From NCBI RefSeq assembly GCF_002218085.1, contig NZ_BDUC01000001.1:683955-747954 (forward strand): 64,000 bases of DNA. Direction: 5' to 3'. A program made the position numbers and the translations under genes. The notes below the pieces were generated by a model. That model was not told where the DNA came from, did no database searches, and saw nothing but the letters and a program-made list of their open reading frames with translations. This stretch comes from Tolypothrix sp. NIES-4075 (GTDB lineage: Bacteria > Cyanobacteriota > Cyanobacteriia > Cyanobacteriales > Nostocaceae). Shown here in pieces: positions 43,932 to 52,102 of the stretch. Numbering within the stretch: position 1 is the first letter of the stretch; every line of letters begins with the position of its first letter.

Positions 43932-45233
43932 ATGAGCATCCAAGAAGTATTTATGCCGGCGCTGAGTTCCACCATGACTGAGGGCAAAATTGTTTCCTGG
44001 GTGAAATCTCCAGGCGATAAAGTGGAAAAAGGCGAAACAGTGGTGGTTGTTGAGTCAGATAAAGCAGATATGGATGTAGAATCCTTTTATGAGGGATATC
44101 TTGCCACAATTCTGGTACAAGCTGGTGAAAGTGCCCCTGTAGGTTCAGCGATCGCATTATTGGCAGAAACAGAAGCCGAAATAGAACAAGCATTAGCGCA
44201 AGGAAACACAGGAAGCGAGAAAGCTGCTACTTCCGAAGCTACCGCTGCCACCGCACCCGGACAAATGGCAGCACCAGCCACACAAACACCTGCCTTAGCA
44301 TCTCAAAATGGCTCCAATCATCGGGAAGGACGGCTGATAGCTTCACCCCGCGCTCGCAAGTTGGCGAAGGAAATGAAGGTTGATCTCGGTAAGCTTACGG
44401 GTAGCGGTCCCTACGGACGCATCGTGGCATCAGATGTCGAGGCATCTGTTGGTACTAAGCAACCTGCCGCACCCGTTGCATCTCCACCCCCTGCACAAGT
44501 CACTAAGACCGCTGCACCTGCACCTACACCTGTCGCCGCATCTGCACCTGCACCCATTCCGGGTCAAATAGTGCCTATGACCACCTTGCAAAATGCGGTA
44601 GCGCGGAATATGGTAGCCAGCCTCTCCGTGCCCGTAATTCATGTAGGTTACACAATTACTACTGATGCCTTAGACAAGCTTTACAAACAGATAAAATCTA
44701 AAGGTGTGACAATGACAGCACTACTAGCGAAAGCCGTAGCGGTGACATTGCAAAAACACCCGTTGTTAAATGCTAGCTACTCAGAACAAGGTATTGTATA
44801 TCACAGTGATATTAACGTTGCTGTAGCAGTGGCAATGGATGATGGCGGATTAATAACGCCCGTGTTACAGAATGCAGACATGCTGGATATATATTCTGTA
44901 TCGCGTAATTGGAAATCTTTGGTAGAGCGTGCGAGAGTCAAAAAGCTGCAACCAGAAGAATACAACAGCGGCACATTTACCGTGTCGAACTTGGGGATGT
45001 TTGGTGTAGACAGATTTGATGCAATTTTACCACCCGGACAAGGTTCAATTTTAGCGATCGGTGCATCCAGTCCGCAAGTTGTAGCTACAGCAGATGGTTT
45101 GTTTGGCGTCAAGCAACAAATGCAAGTTAATATTACTTGCGATCACCGGATTATTTATGGTGCTGATGCTGCTGCATTCTTGCGAGATTTAGCGAAGTTA
45201 ATTGAGACTGATACTCAATCTTTGACAATGTAA
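43932..45233 (+). CDS. pdhC: Pyruvate dehydrogenase E2, dihydrolipoamide acetyltransferase
   Basis: 433 residues from ATG 43932 (MSIQEVFMPALSSTMTEGKI); the upstream 104 codons of open frame are repeat-derived and rejected. A lipoyl domain at 1-80 has the lipoylated K44 in VVESDKADMD. An Ala/Pro-rich swinging linker follows, then a peripheral-subunit-binding domain near 134-170 (ASPRARKLAKEMKVDLGKLT), a second linker, and the acyltransferase domain with catalytic H405 in CDHRIIYGADAA. The DHRxxYGAD form is the cyanobacterial/plastid type. It transfers acetyl from lipoate to CoA. Confidence 0.95.
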   Translation: MSIQEVFMPALSSTMTEGKIVSWVKSPGDKVEKGETVVVVESDKADMDVESFYEGYLATILVQAGESAPVGSAIALLAETEAEIEQALAQGNTGSEKAATSEATAATAPGQMAAPATQTPALASQNGSNHREGRLIASPRARKLAKEMKVDLGKLTGSGPYGRIVASDVEASVGTKQPAAPVASPPPAQVTKTAAPAPTPVAASAPAPIPGQIVPMTTLQNAVARNMVASLSVPVIHVGYTITTDALDKLYKQIKSKGVTMTALLAKAVAVTLQKHPLLNASYSEQGIVYHSDINVAVAVAMDDGGLITPVLQNADMLDIYSVSRNWKSLVERARVKKLQPEEYNSGTFTVSNLGMFGVDRFDAILPPGQGSILAIGASSPQVVATADGLFGVKQQMQVNITCDHRIIYGADAAAFLRDLAKLIETDTQSLTM

Positions 45234-45264
45234 TTTGGATTCATCCGACACAATATTACATCAA

Positions 45265-45293
45265 GTAGAGACGTTCCATCGGAACGTCTCTAC
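45265..45293. repeat. GTAGAGACG palindrome (perfect 13-bp arms)
   Basis: GTAGAGACGTTCC-ATC-GGAACGTCTCTAC, 32 bp after the pdhC stop. It could fold into a strong hairpin at the transcript end, though no T run follows. Confidence 0.85.
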
Positions 45294-45321
45294 ATTAGTT
45301 TTTAGGCAAACTAATATCTAA

Positions 45322-45906
45322 GTGACATACGACAACACCCTAAAATATCTAGTTAAACAGTATCCAGAACAATTCATTCGCTCGTTACTATCATCTGAAC
45401 CGAGGGATATTCAAATCCTCAAAACCGAATTAAACCAAGAATTCATCCGTGCTGACTCAGTAACTTTTCTGCAAACCCCGAACCAAATTCTACACATAGA
45501 GTTTCAAACTTTACCTGCATCGACACCACCTTTGCCGCTGCGGATGCTAGACTACTGGGTGCGGCTTTATCGTCAGTACAATTGCGATATTGAGCAGGTA
45601 GTAATTTTTCTTAAACCGACTTCTTCAGAAGCTGCATTTGTTGAGCAATTTACCGCTCGTAATACCTCTCACCGCTACCGCATTATCCGAATGTGGGAGC
45701 AAAACCCAGAACCGTTGCTGACATCTTCTGCTTTACTTCCCTTGGCAACTCTAGCACAAACAGATTCCCCTGAAACCTTGCTTCAACAGATTGCAGTCAA
45801 AGTGAGTATGATTGAAGAAACAGCAATCCAGCAAAGCATTTCGGCATGTACACAATTGCGTAGGGGATTTACAAATAAAAACGCTCAAAATTTTATTGTG
45901 GGATAG
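45322..45906 (+). CDS. Rpn-family (DUF4351-type) nuclease-like protein, shortened C-terminus
   Basis: 194 residues from GTG 45322 (VTYDNTLKYLVKQYPEQFIR). The PD-(D/E)xK-like Rpn core shows ADSVTFLQ, ILHIEFQT (the ExQ catalytic strand) and LPLRMLDYWVRLYRQYN. Family members I recall continue for another 60-100 residues with a charged coiled-coil tail; here the frame ends soon after SACTQLRRGF, so the 3' part may be lost. Rpn proteins promote RecA-independent recombination in E. coli. These genes are multicopy in Nostocales. Confidence 0.75.
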   Translation: MTYDNTLKYLVKQYPEQFIRSLLSSEPRDIQILKTELNQEFIRADSVTFLQTPNQILHIEFQTLPASTPPLPLRMLDYWVRLYRQYNCDIEQVVIFLKPTSSEAAFVEQFTARNTSHRYRIIRMWEQNPEPLLTSSALLPLATLAQTDSPETLLQQIAVKVSMIEETAIQQSISACTQLRRGFTNKNAQNFIVG

Positions 45907-46027
45907 GTGTCAAGGCAAGCGCAATGCGAGTATTTAACGGGCAAGGATGCCCGTTCCACAAGATAATTACTAGAAGGTGATTAATTTTGGGAATTTATTA
46001 GTGGTGAATAAACTGGGTTTATTGGAG

Positions 46028-46912
46028 TTAGTCTTTGATGCAGACGACTTGTTTAAGCATCACTATTAGTTCAGCTAATTCAGGTAAATTAGATATTGTT
46101 ACATTAATAGCTTCAGGATTATTCCATGTTGAATCGCCAACAATTATAAAAATCACTTCATCAGGATATTGGAGCTTGAACTCTTTTAGCTTTTCCTGAA
46201 AAGAACTGAGAGTAATGTTGTAAGGATTTTTTATCTCAAACCAGTAACCATCAACCCAAAAGTCAGGTGTAAACGTGGTAACTTCGTTATTGATATTGAG
46301 TGTAAAAACTTGAGGTTCATACTTATAATATAAACCTTGATGTATGAGCCATAGCGCAAATACATGCTCGTATGAACTACGTACATAATGTCCAATATCT
46401 TTCCTAAAACCACCTTTACCAAATCCAGCTTTAGGACTTAATTTCAATCTTCCACTAGCAAAACCATCTTTACGTCGTTTTGATAATAATATACGATGTT
46501 CAGGCGATAGAATTCGACCTCTACGTTGTTGACTAAACTTAGCTCTAGTTTCTTTTGTATGTTTGTAACCTAGATGACCTAGACTGTTTTGCTTAGATAT
46601 GAACTTAGCTTTTTCGACTCCATAAAACTCAATATTGGATTTACCTTTTCTAAGAATGCCAAGTTCTCTTATAGCTTTTGTCTGACGTATCGAAAGAGTT
46701 GGATCTTTTGCATGAGCTAACTTCATGGCTTCCGAACGCAGCTTTCTAGTATTTGCAGATTGAATATAAACAGAATTTTGAATACCGTATTCTTTCATCC
46801 TTCTTCTAAAGGTACTGATAGAAACCCCACAAATCTCCGCTGCTTCTTCAACAGTTTTTGAGAAAAGCAGATGTTGAATTTTTTCTTTATTAATATTTGT
46901 ATAACGCTTCAT
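46028..46912 (-). CDS. Homing-endonuclease-like protein (HTH + NUMOD3 + PD-(D/E)xK) with an RtcB-like C-terminal tail
   Basis: 294 residues from ATG 46912; the TTG two codons earlier is rejected. Residues 10-44 form a helix-turn-helix (TVEEAAEICGVSISTFRRRM). Residues 114-148 look like two NUMOD3 DNA-binding motifs (GYKHTKETRAKFSQQRRGRI, LSPEHRILLSKRR). The nuclease domain has E182, then D217 in TPDFWVDGYWFEIK with E226 and K228, the PD-(D/E)xK arrangement. Residues 276-294 (LPELAELIVMLKQVVCIKD) closely match the last 19 residues of RtcB, encoded 45 bp upstream. This suggests insertion at the 3' end of rtcB. Family match is by motif only. Confidence 0.75.
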   Translation of the reverse strand: MKRYTNINKEKIQHLLFSKTVEEAAEICGVSISTFRRRMKEYGIQNSVYIQSANTRKLRSEAMKLAHAKDPTLSIRQTKAIRELGILRKGKSNIEFYGVEKAKFISKQNSLGHLGYKHTKETRAKFSQQRRGRILSPEHRILLSKRRKDGFASGRLKLSPKAGFGKGGFRKDIGHYVRSSYEHVFALWLIHQGLYYKYEPQVFTLNINNEVTTFTPDFWVDGYWFEIKNPYNITLSSFQEKLKEFKLQYPDEVIFIIVGDSTWNNPEAINVTISNLPELAELIVMLKQVVCIKD

Positions 46913-46957
46913 TAACAAGTTTGATAGCTTATCTTTAAAGCATTATACTACTATTCA

Positions 46958-48139
46958 TTAACCTTTAACACATACAACTTGCTTTAAAGTAGCAACTACT
47001 TCTACAAGATCTGTTTGTTGATTAATGACTTGCTCTATCGGCTTGTAAGCACCAGGAATTTCATCTAAAACGCCTGTATCTTTGCGACATTCAACACCCT
47101 TGGTTTGCTCAATTAAATCATCGAGTGTATAAGTATTTTTTGCCTTATTTCGAGATAGCAAACGTCCCGCACCATGACTGCAAGAACAAAAGCTGTGAGC
47201 ATTACCTTTACCTTTAACAATGTAGGATTTTGCCCCCATTGAACCGGGAATAATGCCATAATCTTCTTTCTGTGCGCGGACTGCACCTTTGCGAGTGACA
47301 TACACATCCTCACCGAAATGTATTTCTTTCTCAGCATAATTGTGATGACAATTTACCTCTAATAAAGGCTTAATTGCCTTTCCACCCGCTAGATGTTTCT
47401 CGACAATGCGCTTGAAACGCGCCATCATTACATCGCGGTTAACACGCGCATAATCTTGCGACCACTGCAAATCATGCCAATATGCTTGAAATTCTGGCGT
47501 TCCGGCAACGAAATAAGCTAAATCGGGGTCAGGTAAGTTATTACCTGCCATTTTTGCTAATTCCTTCGCTGTGTGAATGTGGCACTGTGCTAGATTATTG
47601 CCAATATTGCGGGAACCAGAATGCAGCATCAGCCAAACTGAGTTTTCTGTATCAAGGCAAACTTCAATAAAATGATTTCCTCCACCGAGAGAACCTAACT
47701 GTCGCATGGCTTTGCCTTGCAAGTCTTGCACACCTCGATGCAAGTCTTTAAAATCACTCCAGCGTTGCCAGTTGGTAACGGATTTTTCAACGTCTTTATT
47801 TTCGTTGAATCCTGTTGGAATTGCTGCTTCAATATCCAAACGGATTTTCTTGAGTTTGCCTTCGAGTTGTTCACCTTTAAATGGTGTTTTAATTGCCATC
47901 ATACCGCAACCAATATCTACACCGACAGCAGCCGGAATAATTGCTTCTTTTGTGGCAATTACCGAACCAACTAAGGCTCCTTTGCCTAAGTGAACATCTG
48001 GCATCAAGGCAACGTGTTTAAATACAAATGGCAGCGATGCTACGTTTTTCGCCATTTTAATTTCGTCTGATTTTAAGGGGTGATTAGCCCAAGATAAAAC
48101 AGGGGATGGTGTGGATATTTCTAACTTTTCGTAGGGCAT
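46958..48139 (-). CDS. rtcB: RNA-splicing ligase RtcB
   Basis: 393 residues from ATG 48139. RtcB joins 2',3'-cyclic phosphate or 3'-phosphate ends to 5'-OH ends using GTP and Mn. Metal and guanylate-binding blocks are visible: DVHLGKGALVGSVIA, VGVDIGCGMMAIKT, GSLGGGNHFIEV, HSGSRNIGN, and the C-terminal SHGAGRLLSR with its reactive-histidine region. The C-terminus DLVEVVATLKQVVCVKG is intact, yet a second version of it ends the downstream nuclease gene. No archease gene is adjacent. Confidence 0.95.
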   Translation of the reverse strand: MPYEKLEISTPSPVLSWANHPLKSDEIKMAKNVASLPFVFKHVALMPDVHLGKGALVGSVIATKEAIIPAAVGVDIGCGMMAIKTPFKGEQLEGKLKKIRLDIEAAIPTGFNENKDVEKSVTNWQRWSDFKDLHRGVQDLQGKAMRQLGSLGGGNHFIEVCLDTENSVWLMLHSGSRNIGNNLAQCHIHTAKELAKMAGNNLPDPDLAYFVAGTPEFQAYWHDLQWSQDYARVNRDVMMARFKRIVEKHLAGGKAIKPLLEVNCHHNYAEKEIHFGEDVYVTRKGAVRAQKEDYGIIPGSMGAKSYIVKGKGNAHSFCSCSHGAGRLLSRNKAKNTYTLDDLIEQTKGVECRKDTGVLDEIPGAYKPIEQVINQQTDLVEVVATLKQVVCVKG

Positions 48140-48151
48140 AATATTTATTTT

Positions 48152-48241
48152 GGGAATTGGGAATTGGGAATTGGTAATTGGGAATTGGGAATTGGGAATT
48201 GGTAAACCTTCTTATCCCATTACCCATTACCTATTACCCAA
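48152..48241. repeat. GGGAATT array and inverted CCATTAC array upstream of rtcB
   Basis: 48152-48204 holds GGGAATTGGGAATTGGTAAT units. 48212-48241 holds CCCATTACCCATTACCTATT in the opposite sense. The remaining AT-rich DNA to 48460 presumably contains the divergent promoters of rtcB and the methyltransferase gene. Confidence 0.85.
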
Positions 48242-48460
48242 TTTTTAACTAGTTGTAACAATTTAATTTTGAGTTTGTCGGCTTCCTAAATTTTCGTAAA
48301 GCTGATTAACTACTCTAATAGGACAAGCTTATATTGCTAATGTAGCACATGTAGTACAAAAAATGGCGATCGCTCCAGCACAAATACCAAATTTTTCCCA
48401 AATGTATTAAAATTTGTAAATAAATAATTAAAAAAAGTTACATAAATCTGAGAAAATTAT

Positions 48461-49372
48461 ATGACGATTCGTCAAGATACAATTTGGGAACGTTTTTTAT
48501 CACCTGTAGTACGCCTTTTGATTGATGAGCAATCTTTGCGGCGTTATGCTGAAAGTGTAGACTGGGAAAAAGAGAGCGCCAACTTCCGACGAGATGATGT
48601 AACAATTCCCTCTTATTACACTAGCCAAAATTTCCACGGGATTGAGGGCGGATATCTCAACTCAGATGCAGCGGTTTCCTACGATCCGATTACTCAATAC
48701 GTTGTACCACCTAACGAAACCTGGGTAAGACAAGCTTTAATTGATGTTGTTCAAGTACAACCGCGACGCATCCTCGATTTAGGGTGCGGTACAGGTTCGA
48801 CAACCTTAATGTTAAAGCAGACTTTTCCTCAAGCTCAAGTTATTGGTTTGGATTTATCGCCTTATATGCTGGTAAGGGCAGAACACAAAGCGCAAAGTGC
48901 TAATTTGGATATAACTTGGCGACATGGGAATGCTGAAAAAACAGTTTTTAAGGATGCTTCTTTTGACTTGGTGACAGCTTCTTTGCTACTTCACGAAACA
49001 CCCCCAACAGTATCCCAAGCAATTCTGTATGAAAGCTTCCGCTTGCTGGTTGAGGGTGGACAAGTATTGATTTTGGATGGTAATCAAAATACCCTGCGTC
49101 AGTTAGAATGGCTGAATGATGTTTTTGAAGAGCCTTATATTCGTGACTATGCTGCTGGCAGTGTAGATGCGAGTATGGGTGCGGCAGGATTTGCAGCAGT
49201 GCAAACCCAAGATGTTTGGTGGATAAATCAGGTGACTAGTGGCGTGAAACCGATTTGGCGTGAAAATACAATTAAAAGAAGTGTTGGGCAATATGCACCA
49301 ACGACAGATACCACAATAGATAATAATGATTTGGAGGACTTTGGATCTCCAGCGTTTGGCACAAAGGCATGA
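48461..49372 (+). CDS. Class I SAM-dependent methyltransferase
   Basis: 303 residues from ATG 48461. The SAM-binding motif ILDLGCGTGST is at 104-114, with VIGLDLSPYML (motif II) and FDLVTASLLLHETPP (post-I/motif IV) behind. The first 90 residues are an N-terminal cap that I do not recognise. The stop overlaps the start of the HAD gene by ATGA, so the two are translationally coupled and may act on one small-molecule pathway. Substrate unknown. Confidence 0.88.
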   Translation: MTIRQDTIWERFLSPVVRLLIDEQSLRRYAESVDWEKESANFRRDDVTIPSYYTSQNFHGIEGGYLNSDAAVSYDPITQYVVPPNETWVRQALIDVVQVQPRRILDLGCGTGSTTLMLKQTFPQAQVIGLDLSPYMLVRAEHKAQSANLDITWRHGNAEKTVFKDASFDLVTASLLLHETPPTVSQAILYESFRLLVEGGQVLILDGNQNTLRQLEWLNDVFEEPYIRDYAAGSVDASMGAAGFAAVQTQDVWWINQVTSGVKPIWRENTIKRSVGQYAPTTDTTIDNNDLEDFGSPAFGTKA

Positions 49373-50085
49373 GTTTAAAGGCAGTTTTATTTAATTTTAA
49401 TGGCGTTATCATTAATGACGACTCAATTCACGAAGAACTGATTAAGCAAATTTTGATTGAGGAAAATCTCACCCTGAAAAAGGGTGAGTATCAACAAGTT
49501 TGTTTGGGCAAGTGCGATCGCTCTTGTGTGCGTGAGTTGTTGGCAAGTCGTGGTAGAGTCAAGAGTGAAGATGACTTAACTGTGTTGCTAAACCGCAAAG
49601 CAGCTATGTATGCGCTCGAACTAGAGAAAATAGAAAAACTGCCTTTGTATCCAGGTTTAGATGACTTGATATTTAAGGTGCGATCGCGCAATCTGAAATT
49701 AGCACTAGTCAGTGATACTATCGGCAAAGAAATCTCCTTGGTACTCGAACGCGCTAAACTCGCCGAATACTTTAAAGTTATAGTAGCAGGTGATGACATC
49801 GCCACTACTAAACCAAAACCCGATGGTTATTTATTGGCAGTGGAACGTCTGAATCAGGAATATACTGATTTAAATCTTCAGCCTTGTGAGTGTCTGGTGA
49901 TAGAAGATACCCCAGCAGGGATACAAGCGGGAAAACGTGCAGGGATGCAAGTATTGGGTGTAGCAAATACTTACCCATTTCACATGCTGCAACGTTGCTG
50001 CAACTGGACTGTAGATTATTTAACTGATTTGGAACTAGAACGGGTAAAAGAAGTCTTTTCGCACTATGAACCTCAACAATCTTAG
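49369..50085 (+). CDS. HAD-superfamily (CbbY/beta-PGM-like) protein lacking the nucleophile Asp
   Basis: 238 residues from ATG 49369. Overall a subfamily IA/CbbY HAD: motif II ALVSDTIG, motif III lysine in TTKPKPDGY, motif IV VIEDTPAGIQAG, with a helical cap at about 15-85. Motif I, normally DxD, reads LFNFNGVI (N9 and N11), so the phosphorylated Asp is replaced by Asn. The substitution should abolish phosphatase or mutase activity. It is coupled to the methyltransferase gene upstream. Either a pseudoenzyme or a recently inactivated one. Confidence 0.88.
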   Translation: MSLKAVLFNFNGVIINDDSIHEELIKQILIEENLTLKKGEYQQVCLGKCDRSCVRELLASRGRVKSEDDLTVLLNRKAAMYALELEKIEKLPLYPGLDDLIFKVRSRNLKLALVSDTIGKEISLVLERAKLAEYFKVIVAGDDIATTKPKPDGYLLAVERLNQEYTDLNLQPCECLVIEDTPAGIQAGKRAGMQVLGVANTYPFHMLQRCCNWTVDYLTDLELERVKEVFSHYEPQQS

Positions 50086-50139
50086 CAGGCTGATGCTACA
50101 ATAGCTGATGGCTCAAGGCAAAATGAAAGTTAGCAATTT

Positions 50140-50212
50140 GGGGAATTAGCTCAGTTGGTAGAGCGCTGCGATCGCACCGCAGAGGTCAGGGATTCGAGTT
50201 CCCTATTCTCCA
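50140..50212 (+). tRNA. tRNA-Ala (anticodon CGC)
   Basis: 73 nt fold as a cloverleaf: acceptor GGGGAAT / ATTCTCC with the G3-U70 pair that identifies alanine, D arm GCTC-AGTTGGTA-GAGC, anticodon stem CTGCG / CGCAG with loop ATCGCAC (anticodon CGC), and T arm CAGGG-ATTCGAG-TTCCCTG-like. The discriminator is A; CCA is not encoded. The anticodon arm contains a full HIP1 octamer, GCGATCGC. Confidence 0.93.
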
Positions 50213-50224
50213 TTTGTCCATTAA

Positions 50225-51543
50225 GAGTAATCCAAGAAATAAATGATCCAAAATGCTGGGATACTGAAGAGATAATCAGTGTACCATCTATAACCATGTG
50301 TCCCGAATCTCTGATCCAACTCACCGACAGCCTTAAATCCCTTTACATTAAAACATCTCAGAAATTAAAAGGAAGTGACCGACGACAATTTATGGCAGAA
50401 GTAGTTAAAGGTTTGGGACGAGGAGGACAAATAATCGCAGAGAGGGAATTAGGCTGGAATAGACGTACTATTCGTAAAGGGATCCAAGAATTAGAACATG
50501 GAATGTCGATTGCTGATTCATTTAAACTGAGGGGACGTAAGCGTAGTGAAGAAAATTTGCCTTTTTTACTATCGGACATAGTGTCAATTGTAGACCCACA
50601 GAGCCAAACAGACCCAACTTTCAATAGTATTAAGCTATATACTCGCCTTTCAGCAGCAGAGGTTCGTCATCAATTGATTGAACTAAAAGGATATCAAAAT
50701 GAAGAACTACCTTCAATTGAGGTGATTCGACAACGATTAAACCAATTGGGTTATGGCTTAAAGCAGGTTGCTAAAACTAAGCCAATAAAAGAGATACCAG
50801 AAACTGGAGCTATCTTTAAAGAAGTTAATCGTATTAATCAGGAAGCTGATGATGACCTCGCGACGCTACGAATTTCTATGGATGCAAAGGTGGGGATAAA
50901 AGTTGGGGAATTTGACAGAGGAGGAAAAACTCGTGTACCTACTGTTGCGTTGGATCATGACTTTTCCGATTGCTCAACTTTAACTCCCTACGGGATTTTT
51001 TTACCTCAAGAGAGTGAGTTATTTTTATTTTTCGTTCAATCCAAACTGACTGCTGATTGTATTGTTGACCTACTCGAAGATTGGTGGTTAGGTGTTCTAG
51101 ACCGATTTTCTCACATTCGTAAAATAGTTATCAACCAAGATAATGGACCAGAAAATAACTCTCGGCGAACTCAATTTATGTTTCGTATTCTTGAATTTGC
51201 CCACAAATTTCAACTGAAAATCCAATTAGCTTACTATCCGCCCTACCACAGTAAATACAACCCGGTTGAACGAGCTTTTGGATGGCTTGAACAACATTGG
51301 AGCGGTAGCTTACTAGATAGTGTTGATACTGTAATTAAGTTCGCTTCGACTCTAACTTTTAAAGGTAAAAATCCTATGGTTACTTTGGTTGAGCGAGTTT
51401 ACCATACAGGAGTTAAACTAACTTTGGCAGCGATGGCGGAAGTTGAAAAACAAATTCAACGTTTACCAAACTTGAAGCAATGGTTTGTTGAAATATTTGG
51501 TAGCTCTGCCTAATTTCTGGATCATTTATTTCTTGGAACACTC
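50225..51543 (+). mobile_element. ISAzo13-like insertion sequence, apparently complete
   Basis: A terminal inverted repeat of about 26 bp (50225-50250 and 51518-51543; ends GAGT.. and ..ACTC, two mismatches, shared core CCAAGAAATAAATGATCCA) encloses one transposase gene. TAA occurs directly outside both ends (50222-50224 and 51544-51546), a possible 3-bp target duplication. The element inserted 12 bp after the end of tRNA-Ala. Confidence 0.85.
50296..51513 (+). CDS. ISAzo13-family DDE transposase
   Basis: 405 residues from ATG 50296; the open frame extends back into the tRNA gene, which is not credible. An N-terminal helix-turn-helix region (GGQIIAERELGWNRRTIRKG) precedes an RNase H-like DDE domain: first Asp in ISMDAKVGIKVG, second in INQDNGPENNS, and Glu in YNPVERAFGWLE. 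This matches the ISAzo13 (Rhodopirellula-type) transposases. The frame is intact and the inverted repeats lie 46-70 bp upstream and 5 bp downstream. Confidence 0.87.
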   Translation: MCPESLIQLTDSLKSLYIKTSQKLKGSDRRQFMAEVVKGLGRGGQIIAERELGWNRRTIRKGIQELEHGMSIADSFKLRGRKRSEENLPFLLSDIVSIVDPQSQTDPTFNSIKLYTRLSAAEVRHQLIELKGYQNEELPSIEVIRQRLNQLGYGLKQVAKTKPIKEIPETGAIFKEVNRINQEADDDLATLRISMDAKVGIKVGEFDRGGKTRVPTVALDHDFSDCSTLTPYGIFLPQESELFLFFVQSKLTADCIVDLLEDWWLGVLDRFSHIRKIVINQDNGPENNSRRTQFMFRILEFAHKFQLKIQLAYYPPYHSKYNPVERAFGWLEQHWSGSLLDSVDTVIKFASTLTFKGKNPMVTLVERVYHTGVKLTLAAMAEVEKQIQRLPNLKQWFVEIFGSSA

Positions 51544-51679
51544 TAAAGTATTATTGTCCAGTTTAAAGAGTTCGTATCATTGCCCCAAATCCCTTATAAA
51601 AGTAAGGTTTTAGGGATGGACATTAATTGTTTAAGTTGGACAAGAATTATTTAATGCACAGCGTGGGACAAGTAGGTAA

Positions 51680-52038
51680 GAGTGGAGTAAAATCTATCAT
51701 CTCGTTACCTACGAACGGGTATACAATCAATTATATTGGTATTCCGGTAGATTTGCCAAGATATACCCAGATATTTATTTACAGTTCATTACCCCAGAAT
51801 ATCAATACCTTGGTTTCCCTGAACAAACAGGTTTCCTCCCGCTTTGGCAACAAAAGGATTCGTTATACTATCGCACGGACGATTAAAATATCCCATACAA
51901 GGTATTGAGGTATTTACATTTGCTGATGGAGCCAAACCGTCACAAGAAATGTTTGAGCAAATGGAAGCTTTAAGTTGGGCAATTCCTGTTGTTCTTTTCA
52001 GACAATTAGCTGAAGAATCTTTAAAAGCAGGAGGTTAG
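51680..52038 (+). pseudogene. Frameshifted hypothetical gene
   Basis: One frame reads WSKIYHLVTYERVYNQLYWY, then IYPDIYLQFITPEYQYLGFP and SLYYRTDD up to TAA at about 51883. The next frame continues LKYPIQGIEVFTFADGAKPS, then FEQMEALSWAIPVVLFRQLA to the stop at 52036. Together they read as one protein disrupted by loss of one base near 51882. No start codon is evident upstream, so the 5' end may also be missing. I do not recognise the family. Confidence 0.5.
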
Positions 52039-52044
52039 TAAAAT

Positions 52045-52102
52045 CGTAGTAAGGACTTTAGTCCTTCAAATACTTGCTTAGAGGGATAAATCGCTCACTA
52101 CG
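52045..52102. repeat. Palindromic dispersed element, copy D
   Basis: CGTAGTAAGGACTTTAGTCC ... CGCTCACTACG. The ends CGTAGT / ACTACG are inverted, and the first internal hairpin AAGGACTTTAGTCCTT is perfect. The second half (GAGGGATAAATCGCTC) is a weaker hairpin. It lies between two broken genes. Confidence 0.85.

Noticed and set aside
50155..50295. Transposase frame starting inside tRNA-Ala
   Set aside because: The frame is open by chance; the IS terminal repeat begins at 50225 and the first sensible ATG is 50296.
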